A DNA stretch of 64,000 nucleotides, taken from Scleroderma bovista (Eukaryota; Basidiomycota; Agaricomycetes; Boletales; Sclerodermataceae). The notes beneath the pieces are model-generated. The model had not been told where the DNA came from, made no database searches, and worked only from the letters and a program-made list of their open reading frames with translations. A program made the position numbers and the translations under genes. The stretch spans positions 62,001 through 126,000 of the forward strand of contig JAYMGJ010000244.1 in assembly GCA_037178675.1 (NCBI GenBank). Direction: 5' to 3'. Positions 1 to 12,284 of the stretch are shown one piece after another; within the stretch, counting starts at the first letter, position 1; each line of letters begins with the position of its first letter.

Positions 1-663
1 GTATATCCAAAGCTACAATCTATGCAATCAATACGATCAATATTTGAGGGAAGGAACGCTCACTGTGGCAACTTACCTTCATGGTAGGCATGCCCTCAGG
101 TTGGCGATCATCAGATGGTACTGACGCGTGGCGATTGGCACTAAGGGGGACGGGGTGTGATCCAGCATGCAGCGCTTCAACTCCCTATGTGCCATTAGTT
201 CACTGCAGAAATGAATTAAATGCGATGAACTTACCAGGATATCAGATAGTTTGGGTTCCTCAAACTCTTTCTTAATCATAATGTCATTGACGACAGGTCA
301 TTGGGAGGTAGAACATGCAGGTTCTGGTAATGCTGGGGTCAAGGAGATCTCAACCATCTGGTGTATAAGGATGAGCAAAGATAGTAGATGTAAAGTGGGA
401 AAAAAAAGCTTACAACGGGTCCTTGAGACTTTGGCTCAAAAGAGAGTGTGATATTTTCGAGACTGGTAACTTGAAGTCTAATGACGTGAGGGGCTCGAGC
501 GGCAGTAGCGTTTGTGTACGAAGTGGACGCATCAGCAAGCTCAACTTCATCGGCTTGCGAGGTCAAAACTGCCTCAGTTGCATCAGTCTGCATTTGAAGT
601 GACAGATTAGCAACGATACAACTCACTGCACAGGGTCAGACTCACCTGAAGAGCATTTTTCAT
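1..663 (-). CDS. Partial unrecognised gene at left edge
   Basis: Reading the minus strand, an ATG at 663 opens an 18-nt exon (663-646, MKNALQ). It ends at a GTGAGT donor and joins, after a 58-nt intron, an open exon 587-414 of 58 codons rich in Ala, Thr and Glu. Further coding-like pieces follow: about 285-230 (contains KEFEEPKLSDIL) with a GTAAGT donor, and about 180-77 (begins GVEALHAGSHPV) with another GTAAGT donor, after which the gene runs off the edge. The link between 414 and 285 is unclear, because the simplest acceptor leaves an in-frame TGA. That means either a longer intron or a broken gene. No family recognised. Confidence 0.35.
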
Positions 664-3568
664 GATGGAGATGGTGGACTTGTGGACTTAAAGAGAGTAC
701 TTTCTAGTGATACACCATGGCGTATTCTGAGGGTCGGAAGATAGAAAGAGAGTGTTTTAGATGCATAACATGGTCGGATTACAGAAGATAAAGTCAAGCA
801 TAGTTGGGGTTGAGCTAGACGTATTGTGTAGACCTGCTTTGGGTCCATTTACTATTGTTGTGCATAATCCAATGTTGTTTATGATGGGAATTTGGAGGCA
901 ACAGTCGCAAATCGACAGGTCTGATTTTGCTTGGGTTATTGACTATTTTTTACAAAAAAAATCCAAGGTTAGATTATATAGGTCTCGAGCATCCGATTGT
1001 GCCCAGACTAAAAACTGGTTTCCGCAGTGAGTGTCACTTAGTATTGTTTTGACTCATCTCACAGTCGAAAGCATCTCACATCTTAATTGACACCAGTACA
1101 GTAAATATCTGGTTAGATTCTTGCACTCTAAACTTGGAACCCCACTGTCGGTAGTTGAATGTAACCTGCGTGACTCATGTGTTACTTTCCTGTGACATTT
1201 GTGACCATCCGACTCGGTGGGCCGTCCGAAGTCTTGGTAACCGAGTGTACTACCGGAGGATCACCCGTACTCAACTTACACTGAATAGCGTTGCCATGAT
1301 ACCTCGATTACTTTTCATCAAGTCAGGGCACCCCAGCATCAGGGGTGGCTTTGAGAAATGTTCATTAGAATTGATAACTTTATTCAAATCCTCATCTTTG
1401 CATGAAATACTTCCGTTACGACACATCGTCGATCGACCGATGCAGCTGAACACAATCTCAAAAAGCCAAATAACCGGAAGTAATGAACATATACCAGGTC
1501 ATATCATGTTTGCTTTGTGATGGATGGATAGCGAGTCAAAGTCGTGCGATGAGCATCGAATCACTGACCCCCAACAATCCGGGCCTTCTTCAAGTGCACA
1601 GTATTCGGTCTTCACACCACTGAGCTGTGTTGCGCTGAAGTTGTTCGCTCGGAGCTTCCAACGTGACCCATTTTCAACCCTACTGGGCGTATGAACGTCT
1701 TCCTCGGCTTCTGATGCTCAAGATCTATCTCATAATTCAAGCAAGCACGTAGTTATGATGGGCATTCGAGGTTGTTCTTGAACCTACTCGAATAATTTGA
1801 ACTTGGCATCATGCGAGTTTCTCACGTGGGCATGAATGATGGCCTCGGAGTGCATTAGAGCGCCTTCTATGCATCGGGACTACGTGGACAATCATGTGTT
1901 AGCCACGCCAATCGGTCATCATAGTGATGGTATCTACCAATCGAAACTCATGCCGCGGGCGTCTTGTAACCGCTTGGTCATCGAGTACGAATGAGGTTAG
2001 CCCCTTTATCGTTAGCACTATAGATATGACGCGTTCAAAGAGACCAGTTTACTGTACGCTGTGCAGTCAGCTGAATATTTGGTTAGTTAATTGCCACCGC
2101 CTGACAGATGCTCGAGTTATCATCATGTCAGATCACAGCCTAAGTTAGTGCCGTTTTTGAGGGGCATGTACATAATGTCCAAGACAAACCAAGCACTCGC
2201 CTCTAATAATAATGGTGCATTGTAGTACGGTAATCAGAAATAAGCGATACACTGACGGTGTGGGGAAGGAATGGAAGGTCTGACGTTGATGCCTGAGACC
2301 AAACTACTCAGGGCGTGTACGCTCAGATCACGGTGCCGTGTGCCGCGTAGACTTGACAGGAACAATCTGAATTTCGTGTTGACAGTCAGGGTCAGAAGCA
2401 CGTTAGCGCCGTGTCCTAAGTACATAAGTCTATCAGTGGCAGCGTCTGCAACGAAATATCCAATCGTACTTACGACCTTCCCGTGAACATTGTGTGTGGG
2501 TGTGTGCTGACGAAAAATGACATTGATGGTTATCCAGTGTTATGTCTTTTGCACAACAAATACACCGGAAATCTGGCACCAAACAAAGGGGCAGGCAGAA
2601 AACCACAGAAAAGGGCCAGTGTTGTTGAAAACACCAAACTGGGTAAGTGTCAAAAATCGTTACATACACTTCCAGAAATTTTCAACTGCCATTGCATTTA
2701 GTCTCTAAGATAATGGTCGATCAACAGGGTCGCTGAATTACCAAGGAACTATTCAGTGTTTGAATTTTCTTTCTTTCTTCAATCCACGGTGTCTGATAAG
2801 GACCAAGGCTGTGGGGGAGTAGCAGCAAAATGTAGCTTATCATACCATGGCATGCAAGCACTGCATAGTTCATGCTTTAAGCAGTTGGAATGGAGCAATG
2901 GGATGATGTTCGGTTGTCCCTGAGGATGATCCGTGGCAAGTATGAATTCATTATGATGGCCGAGAAATGGAGAGTTCTGCATGAGAGTATGGAGCATGCG
3001 GTCTGCACAGCAGCTAGATACTGGCCAACTAAACATTGACGAAGAACTAAGCGCTGATTCCTGCGAGGATTGAGTGCTTACTGAATACTGAAAGAAGGCG
3101 GTAGGACAATAACTCTCGTCGCTGATAGTGATTCAAGTCTTCAAGATCAAGCACGATGGGTTGGTGAATTGTCGGATCCAATCATGGAAAGCGCAACTGA
3201 CGTGGTATCACGACATACGTGATTTTCTGAGGACTACTGTAGTAATTATGAACTGTCAGTAGATGGGGGTGGCAGATTCACAAGGAATGTCAATACTCGC
3301 GTACCTTGTTAGTTGACCGTGCGTACATACGAGCACACATTAAATTTCGGATACTCCAGTGCATCTTGCAGTGATGACGATGCTATGCATATGCAGGGAT
3401 GTGGGTGTGTGGAACAAGTGCATGTGGTAGTGTGATCTTTGCACGGGTTTGTGTTTACCAGAAAAAGACAAACGGAAATGAGGGTGGGAAGAGCGTGAGA
3501 ACATTGTATTCGACAGACTTGTCCTTTCAAGTTGTCGCTGCTCGCAGCAACACGCCCAAGCCAGAACG
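664..3568. other. Intergenic stretch without a supported gene
   Basis: All open frames are short (at most about 160 codons), lack splice-consistent neighbours and show no family motif. I see no RNA gene, tandem array or transposon end. The last 150 bases are presumably upstream sequence of the following Ser/Pro-rich gene. Confidence 0.5.
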
Positions 3569-6500
3569 ATGGCGACGACGGCGACGATGATGGTACCGAC
3601 GACGACGCTCCCAACGTGTCCGAGACCGTCTCTCTCGGGGGACCCCCGTCCGAGCATGTCCTCGCTCGCACCGGATCACTCCCAAACACGGCGTGTCTCC
3701 TCGGAATCACAGCGCACGGGTTCTCTCCGTGCATCCTCTCGCCGCACGCCAGTCCCAGCGCTCCTCGACTCATTCCCCGTCCCACCGTCCCACATTCCAC
3801 TCTCTCCTGCTACACCAGTTGCGTTGTCACCTTCGTCGCCGTTGGCTTCCTCTTTCCCTGCCATCAAAGAACCTCCTTCTGCTCCCCTGCCACCTGTCCC
3901 CGGTCCTTCCCCCGTCGTTTTATCAGATCTACTCGTCTCTCGTCGCTCGTTCCAGTCAGAGAGGCATGTAAGTCCTCCTTCCGGCTTAGACACTGTCCCG
4001 AGGTGCTCGCTCGATGGACATGCACCGCCATCAGCCCAAGTGCGGTTGTATGAGCCCGGAAGGCCGAGGAAAGGCTCGCTCTCTTCCCTTCGCAACCCCG
4101 CCTATTCCACTGTCCCAAGTGACCAGGGGCATGCAGCAATACAGGAAGAACCTGCAGCGGAGGCTCATCCTACTCGTAGGTGTTTTCCACGTCCTTTGTT
4201 TCTTTACTCACCCCTGCAATAGCTCCCGTACAGTCGAATGCATCTGCGTCTGTTATTGCGTCGCCACTGTCACCATTCGCACTCGACGCTGCCCTCAACC
4301 CAGATGGAGGTATACCACAGTCTATCTTTCCTCTTCACTCATCCTCGGCTTCAACCCCTGCCGTACTTCGACCCAGCCCATCTCGTAAGTCCAGTACAGG
4401 ACCCGCGATATCCCTATCAGATGGCGCATATGTCGATGACTCGATCGCGAGTATCGATATGAGCGACTTGAATGCCCTCAAGTTGGACAACGAAGGCGAC
4501 AGCGAGGTCGCTGACCCACAACCGTTTCCTGCTTTCCCCCCCGTTCCTCAACTCCCTGGTTCTCATCCGGTGGTCACGGGGGCTGGTCGCCCACTCTACA
4601 CCCATACTCCGCGTAAACCCAGCAAGGCATCCATTTCCTCCGTACACGTGTTCCCCACTTCCTCCGCTGACGTTAGCACTACACACCATCGCGTTGGTGA
4701 CGACGACGATGACGGTGATTACGGAGCGCATAACGATCGCAAGACGCGTGGTGGCACGCCATCCCAATCTCGGTCGAGCTCCCCAGAGATAGCTCACATT
4801 ATCTCATTAACACCTCGCCCACGTAAACGGTCAACCTCAGCCCGGCCGAGAACCCGCACATCCAGTCTTGGAAGGGAAAGGAAGTCAAGTGTTAGGAGCA
4901 GGAGAGGCTCTAATGCAGTGCCTCTACCCCCTTTGCCAAAGTTACCTCCAAGCAGGATGAGGTCCACTGCTGAGTTGGGAAGGTCTGGGGTTGGAGAGAA
5001 TCTGGCTGGCGAAGAAACAGAGGGTATGATAGACGAGGCACATGATTCCGATTCCAGTCTCGACCTGCATACCCCTTTGCCGTGAGTCTTCTTTTGTATA
5101 GTCTGTTCATTTAACAAGCAAGTACTCACCCTCGTTCCAAATTCCCATATGTAGAGACCTCATGTTACGTCATGGAATGCTCTCTCCCAATTCGAAGCTA
5201 TTGCCACAGCCAAACTTTGGGATCGATCCTACCACGCGGATGAGTATCGTGTCGGACGTGTCGCACCTGTCCAGTGCCTCTTTTCTCTCCAACGCATCCA
5301 ATCTGTCTCTCGCTTCAAATGTAAGTACATCGTCCAAGCACCTCAAGGATGCGAGGGATACACCCAAGAGGCGAACAAGACACCGTGATGGCAAGCTGCT
5401 CAAGGGGGGGATTGGACTCACGACCGGTTTGGGATGGAGTGACAGGTAAATGAATTTCCTTTGGTGATTTAGTGCGGATAGGCTCAGTTGATCCGCCGAC
5501 GCGAACTGGATTCTATTCGCTGGTGTTCGCTTTACCTGTTCTGTCCGTGTATTGGATGTGCTGATCAAACCTTTTCCCAATCCAGCGAAGACGAAGACGC
5601 ACCGTCTGCCCTCACACGCCGGCTGTCTCGACTCGTACTCTCCCGGCGTTCTTCGTCCTCTTCGATCCAGTCCTTTCGATCGATTCATTCGCAACCTTTT
5701 TCATCGCATCCTCTTTCCCGCTCGATATCGCATAGCGTCCTGCGCGAGGTGGATGAGCACGAGGGCGGTGGTCCTAGTACCAACCCTATTGGTACCAACC
5801 TTTGCCCCGTCGACGAGTTTGGCTACACCGATGGTGTCGCATCGGGCAGTCTTCCATCAAGGTCTGGCAGCAGGATAGTTAGTCGTTCTGGTAGCACGCA
5901 CAGCACTGGTTCCGGCTCTGGCTCGCGGTATAGCAATTACTCAACGATGTCTGCTCCAGCGGCTAGCCTGCGCACAAGGGCAAGTTCGGGGTCAAGTTCG
6001 TATGAGCCCATGAGCAGGGCAAGTAGCTTTTCATACAGAGGATATAGCGGGCCAGGGCTCGCATTAAGTATCCCCGAGCAGGACGATGGTGTTACACCCA
6101 CGCGTGCTGCATTCAAGCGGGCAAGTTTGGGCGCTGTTGGGAATGAGAATGGGACGCAAGGAAGTGGAGAGTCGCCACATACCCCAAGCAGTACAGAGTC
6201 CTCTACGAGCTTGTCGTTCCCAGTCACGCCCGATAGCACCGACATGGGTCAGATCGATAAGAAGAGCGAAGGACAGCCGGTTGGCATTGCGGCCAAATTG
6301 ATCACGAACAAGGATAAGAGTCTTCCTCCTTTACCCCCTTCTGGCATTCCAGCCACTGTTAATGGGAGCGGCACGATTCCCAAAGGCAAATACCCATTTG
6401 GTCTTGGCCTCAAAGCACCGAGCGGGCTACAACGCCCGCGAACGTACTCCAATGCGTCTTCTGTATCGACCCACTCGGTTGTTGGCCCTGGTGCCGACAG

Positions 6501-7212
6501 CTCTAGTTCGGTGCCTACTGGTGGTCATAACATGTCAAGGAGTCCTTCAACAACCCCAGGAATCCCCTCCGCAACGTCGCGGCCGTCGATTGGAGGAGCA
6601 TCGATACCACGCCCTTCGCTTGGTATTCCACGACCATCATTATCGTCTTTGTCTTCAGCCGTAGGGTCGTTACCCCGACCGTCTCTGACACTTTCATCGA
6701 TCAAGTTGCCCTCCTCTGCACCTGCATCAACTGTGACATCACCTTTGTCGCCTTTACCTGCCACGGGAAATGGCCAGGGTCAAATACCACGACCCCTGAA
6801 ACTCGTCCCTCCAAGATCTGTAACATCCCCTTCGATTGATTCTCCCCGCTCACAGACACCGTTCCTGTCGCGTACACCCACCCCCGTTGCTTTGAAATCC
6901 CTAGAGCCCGGCGAGCAGCTTCCCCGCCCCGGCCAGGTCCTCACCTATAACAGAAACCTGCACGACCAGCTCAAGCTCCGGGCGCTTTCACCGTCCTCGG
7001 GTATCCCCAGTGCTAAAATTGGGCCTGTGTCGCCAGGGGGCACACAGACTCTCTTGATGCCTCAGGGCGGTACTTCGCCAAGCTCCAGTCCGCTCACCAG
7101 TCCTACTACTGGGGACAGTCCCAAGCCGAAGCCGAGGACTGGTACGGGGATGGCATACCGCACAAACGGCACGAGCAGGATCAGGGCTCCGTCGACGCCT
7201 TTACGACCCTAG
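3569..7212 (+). CDS. Large Ser/Pro-rich protein, function unknown
   Basis: Four exons give a 1127-residue protein: 3569-4175, 4223-5081, 5155-5445, 5586-7212. All three introns are GT-AG (47, 73 and 140 nt), phases match at each junction and the summed length is divisible by three. The protein is dominated by Ser, Pro, Thr and Arg with many SP/TP and RxxS sites, so it is probably disordered and phosphorylated. It has acidic patches near residues 360-375, basic RKRS/RRGS stretches near 385-430, repeated RPS/PRPSL motifs around residues 850-950, and a more conserved-looking LTYNRNLHDQLKLRAL segment near the C-terminus. No catalytic domain, signal peptide or membrane span is visible. The start is the first ATG of the open frame; an upstream non-coding exon cannot be excluded. 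Confidence 0.72.
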
Positions 7213-10200
7213 GCGGTTGACGTTTCGCGGGGATGAGGGGATGACATTGGTAGGGGATGGCGGATATTTGTGACGTCGAGGTGGGGATGGTGAAGACTAG
7301 TGAGCATATGGTGGTGTGGAGGCAAGTGGGTGCAAGTGCGGGGTGTAAAAGTTCGAGACGTGGTTCGTTTCTCATACGCTGCTGATTGATTCAAGCGGGG
7401 CATGAATTACCTTTCGTGGACTTGTGACCATACGGTCGTGATCTTTCTCCCTTGCCGTTGGTTGAGGGTGTCGGTGATTGTTTGGTGTGCATGCTGCCAG
7501 TCCCAATCGACAACGCTGGAGGATTCGGTAGTTGCATGTCCCAGCATCGGTGCAGTGTCCAGGTACGAGGTTAGGGTCGCTACCTTCCATGGTGATCGGA
7601 CTCTGTCTTCGGGTGAATGTTTGAGCCTTGTTCCACCGAATTTGAGGCCACTTCATCACTACTTCCTCCCTTCCGACGGTATCCCTTGTAGTGCCGAGAT
7701 CAATCATGTTGATCAAGGACCGCGTTGGAGGTTGGTTTGTTAATCCGTTCTGTTAATGACCACATTCCTGATCGTCATTTCCTTGGTGATTTCAGGGCAT
7801 TGTACCTGATGGATGAATTGGTCTCTACCGGGGTTCATGGGATTTCGATCTTCCCCAGATCTTTTGCACTGTCACTCTCCCGAACTATCCTCGGCATCCG
7901 TGATACACTTCTGTCTTCGCTTCTTTTTCCTTTTTTTTTTACCATTACTTCCTTTTTTCCCTGTTTAACGGGGACGTTGGATCTCGCTTTCTTGGACATT
8001 TTGTATACCTTGCGACATACCTATTCCGGTTCTTCATTCTCTGCTGAACTGGATCGTGATACCTCACATTCCTCGTATGATCGTCATTGCGTCACACTTC
8101 AGAAGCTTTCACCATTCAGCATACCCACCACCACGTTCGCTGATATTACTCTTCCACCAACCATCTCTTCTCCTTGACAGAAATACTCTGTTTTGCTTTT
8201 TGCTGCGCTTCCACTCTCCTTGTTTTCCTTGCCCCACATTTCGTTGTTCTTTGTTCAAAATGTACATGCGGAGAACTCTTGACTACTTACCTACACATCG
8301 GATTCATATTGACAAAGAGACCTAACTCATTTAGTGTATATACTGCGGATTTCTTGTTAGCGCATTTGTACGCGGTAAGCTTATAAGGGTCTATTTGGCC
8401 CAGAAAATAGCACCACCAAAAATATCATGTCTGCAACTGTGGACATAGCTGCATGACCAATACGTGATGTCGATCCCGCATTTACGACGTAATTACGTAC
8501 TACCTTGAAGGACAATATTCCAGTCTGAATCGTCTTGTCTTAGAAAGTACACTCGAGAAAGGGTGGAAGCACTTCGTTCGACGCCCCGGAACCTTACATA
8601 ATGACACCCCTGCTACCTTTGTACCCCCAAGTTCGGAAATATTTTTTCTTTTAAGGAACAAAGACCGCGATTGTTGACTCACTTGCGTAGTATAACGTCC
8701 GAGTTATCTTTCCACAATTGCTGGCCCTCGCCACGCACCCATCACATGCGTTAGATAGGGACGACTGGGGTGTACAGTGTATACCGGCGAGCATACGATG
8801 TATCGTATTGTTCTGCGGCAGACATCTTCCGGGCCCAATGCACCTGGGCTTGGTTCCCCGTGGGAATCTCGTGCACATGGAAGACGAAGTCCAACAGCGT
8901 ATCAGAAAGCAACATACCGATATCGTGATTGATGAGAAGGCGGTTACGAAGAATTCGATTAGTCGTGGAAGCACACCATGGGTCGCTTCGAGAGCCCGGC
9001 GGTCGAGGCCGCGGCCGGTTTGTATTATCAGCGACAGTGATAGTTGTTCCAATGACCGACGCGTCGACATGATTTTAACGCGAGAAGCGAGTGTCTGGCG
9101 GGACGGTGCGTACTGACAAGCCTCTGTGCGGAATTCGTGTCAAGCTTCAGCCAGAGCATGGGGGCAATTCATGACGGGAATCTGGAAAAGGAGCTGTGCA
9201 TTTGGAGCTGACTTGGAATCCCAGATACCAATAGGGTCTAATGCCTCACGGACAGTGTGTGAAGGGGGTCTGACGGGTTCCTTCGCCTGCCACCAGCTTC
9301 TTCATTCAATCTCGTGAATAGATAAGGTTCACCTTGAAATTCATGAAATCCCCTTCAAAGATGGCAGAATAATGGCCTACCCTAGCCCTGGACATGCCTG
9401 TGCAACGCCAGTAAAATGTATGGTGGGGCCAACGCAGCCAACGCATCGACACATCACTTTCGGCACATTAAAAAAAATTGGCTGATTCCGTTGGATCATA
9501 TTACGAGAGAGGTCGACAGGTTGTACGACTTATCAAAGTTTGTGTGTTGGAAATCATGGAAGGCCGTGTGTGAGTGATCTATGACCATGCTGTAAAATGA
9601 AAAAAGCACCAGAACTGGTAGACTTGTAGCGTTGCTAGAAGACGGGTGCAGGCCATCGTCACGTATCACAGGGCGTCATTTTAGAAAAATGACACTTGCC
9701 TACATTCAAATTTCCGTGTGAGTGGAGCTGAGGGTCCAGTTTCATTATGACACTATTCTCTCATCGTTTGTGAGTTGGAAATACGTGATGCTTGGTGGCT
9801 GACCTGGCCAAACGTGTTACAGGAAATGCTGTACGATACAGACACCGATGCAGGTGGGGGGTCCATCTTGTGGCACTCCCAGACTCCAAAGCAGGATGTC
9901 GGCACGGGTACCATTGGTGGGCAGATACGTCTATTGGACGAATGCTCGCCTTAGGGGACACCGGCCCAGTCATCCGTAAGGTGGGGGTCCATTTTCCGAT
10001 GACTTCGGAAATTACGATCTGATAGACTAGGAAACTATTGGCTGGTCCTAGCGGGCCTTTCTGAACCCTATAGAATTGTATTCTGACCGGTACACTCGCC
10101 GGTGACGCGGGATCAATGTGGAAGGCTGGCATAGGTTGGCGATGGGAGAATGGTCGAGGGTGGCAGATGCGCTCGGTGACCTGCATTCATGTTCCTACAA

Positions 10201-12284
10201 GAAGTCCCCCCCTCCGCGTTTTCATGGCAGGGAGGGTCTACTGGGGTCCTCGATCCCATAATATGAGCTGAGAGGCCGCTATTCTTTTTTCTGATAGTGG
10301 ACCTCGTGGTTTCTGCGAGGACCAACGGTTTGTATAGACAGACGTCGAGCCCCAATGCGGACTGTTTGATGACTAGAAAAGAAACTAGATTGTGATATAC
10401 CGCAGTTATGGTAGGATTTTCGAAGAGGGAAAACACCTCGGGGATAGAAACATCAGTTGCTACTTGTGGATGTGGTGAACTTTGGGTGTGCTAAACCTAA
10501 CCTTGGCCGATTAGGGATATGTTAACGTAGCTGTGGTCGAGCGGGCTGTCATGACGGCTGGTGACTGTCCACAGAAATGAAGAAAGATAAAGATGCAGGG
10601 GTACTTAGCCGGTGATTTGCTGTGGTATTCGTGAGTCAATTCATCATGGTTGCTTCCATATCAGATGTGATTTCATGCTACCAAAGCGTGAAGGTGCGCA
10701 TACGGGGTTGGTGGAGAACCTTGCTAGATGAATGAAGGAGCCACTGCAAACACATGGCAGAGGGGTGGTGATATGACATGCAAGAGCTGGGTTCATGAGG
10801 ATCATGCTGTACTTGTTGGCCATAAACTTAATCGGACACCAAGGATCTAGTCGCGATCCTCGACGTTTCGACCTATGGGAAAGGGGCCGCAAAGGCAACA
10901 GAGATTCGATTTGTGGAGTTGATCCTCAAGGCAGAGTGATAGACGACATGATCCAATTCCAGAACTCTACCGTCTTTTAATGAATTTTCGGTTAGAACAC
11001 AGCTTTGCGGATGTGGGTAGACACACACAAGGGACAGCTGCCAAACGCCACATTCAATATACTTTTGATGATTGACATGCGACTGAGTTTGACGTTCGAC
11101 CTGTAGGGCTTGGAAATTGGACAATTCGTTTGTGCGCACCTGCTGGATGGGTCCCCCTCCCTCTCTTCGTAGGTTTCGGTCCGTGGGATGGGTGGAAAGG
11201 GGGAGGAGAAGACTGGCGAGACCCTGGGATGTTCGACGGGGAAATATCGAATTGATGCACAAACGGATTCGATGCGCTGGGCCGGAGTCGACGTACCACG
11301 TTGCGCAGCCAGCCGCGACAGAGCGCTGGGCTCCGCTTTCCCAAATAAGGATTAAGGTTGGAAGGGGCCCGAGGGGGGACTGGTCACAGAGGGCGGGATG
11401 GCGAGTTGTGAGCATCGGTGCCGCCGACAAGGACGGGGAAACGCCACCGACGGAATATTCGCATCCCTGCAGGCAACGATGCCTTGCCACGTGCGCAGAC
11501 CTCGGTGCCTGATAGTATCCCGATGCTCGCACTCTGCCCTGGCAGCGAGTGGGTTGCCACATACCGTACCCGTAGGGATTCCAGCCGAATGCGTCCCCAC
11601 AGACATACGGCGCAGCAGAGTGCTGTCCGCAGTGCCTGCGGTTCGCCGTTGGCGGAATCCGACCATTGAATGCTGAGCAAGGACACGTAAGCAAGGCGTT
11701 GGTGTGGTGGATTCGTTGGATCTCATTTCCGTGCGGTTGGATCTTCGTTGCCAAATAAAGTTGAACAGATCCAAGGCAAATCTGCGATCGTATCCGAGGG
11801 ACGAGTGTGGTCCATGTGGAGCGGTCCGAGTCCAAGCTGTGGTCCTCGGGACGCTGTCGAACAGCTGCGAGCGCAACCCTGGATCAGCTTTCTCGTAATG
11901 GGGCCAGTGGTTGCAACGGGCATCATCGGCGCGCCTTGACCACAGCAGGGTCGATATGGGCAGTCTCGGGCCGTGGACTGGGCTGCTCGAGAGGTGGGAA
12001 TGATGGGTGGGTCGAAAGGGGGGCTTGGTCCTCGCTGCGGCCCAAATTCGGGGACTTGAGAAGCTCATCACTGGCCAGCACACAACAGCGACCAAAAAAT
12101 CCGTGTCTCTCTCCTCCCCCTCCGTAATCGCACTGACAAGGTGAGGATCTCGCTCTCGGTGACTTGACGGAGTTACCCTCGCGTGAGGTAACCCGGACAA
12201 ACCTGCCACCATTGAAAGGGGCCTTTTTATGATCATGCCCTCCTACGCCTCTCTCCACTACCATACTACCCACCTCCCTTCTAT
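7213..12284. other. Five-kb region without a supported gene
   Basis: The 3' flank of the Ser/Pro-rich gene and the long upstream region of the Zn2Cys6 factor. Open frames of up to 320 codons exist on the minus strand at 10873-11835 and 11352-12236. They overlap each other in different frames, have no recognisable motifs and sit in GC-rich DNA where stops are rare. The minus strand at 8650-9120 has some uninterrupted frame but no coherent exon chain. The pyrimidine-rich stretch 12230-12290 fits a fungal promoter or leader. Confidence 0.5.

Noticed and set aside
8650..9120. Possible decayed gene on the minus strand
   Set aside because: Two frames stay open for 60-140 codons but no exon chain, start context or motif supports a gene.
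10873..12236. Long minus-strand open frames (320 and 294 codons)
   Set aside because: They overlap each other in different frames in GC-rich DNA, have high Arg/Pro/Ser/His content, and lack motifs or splice structure. Most likely chance openness upstream of the Zn2Cys6 gene.
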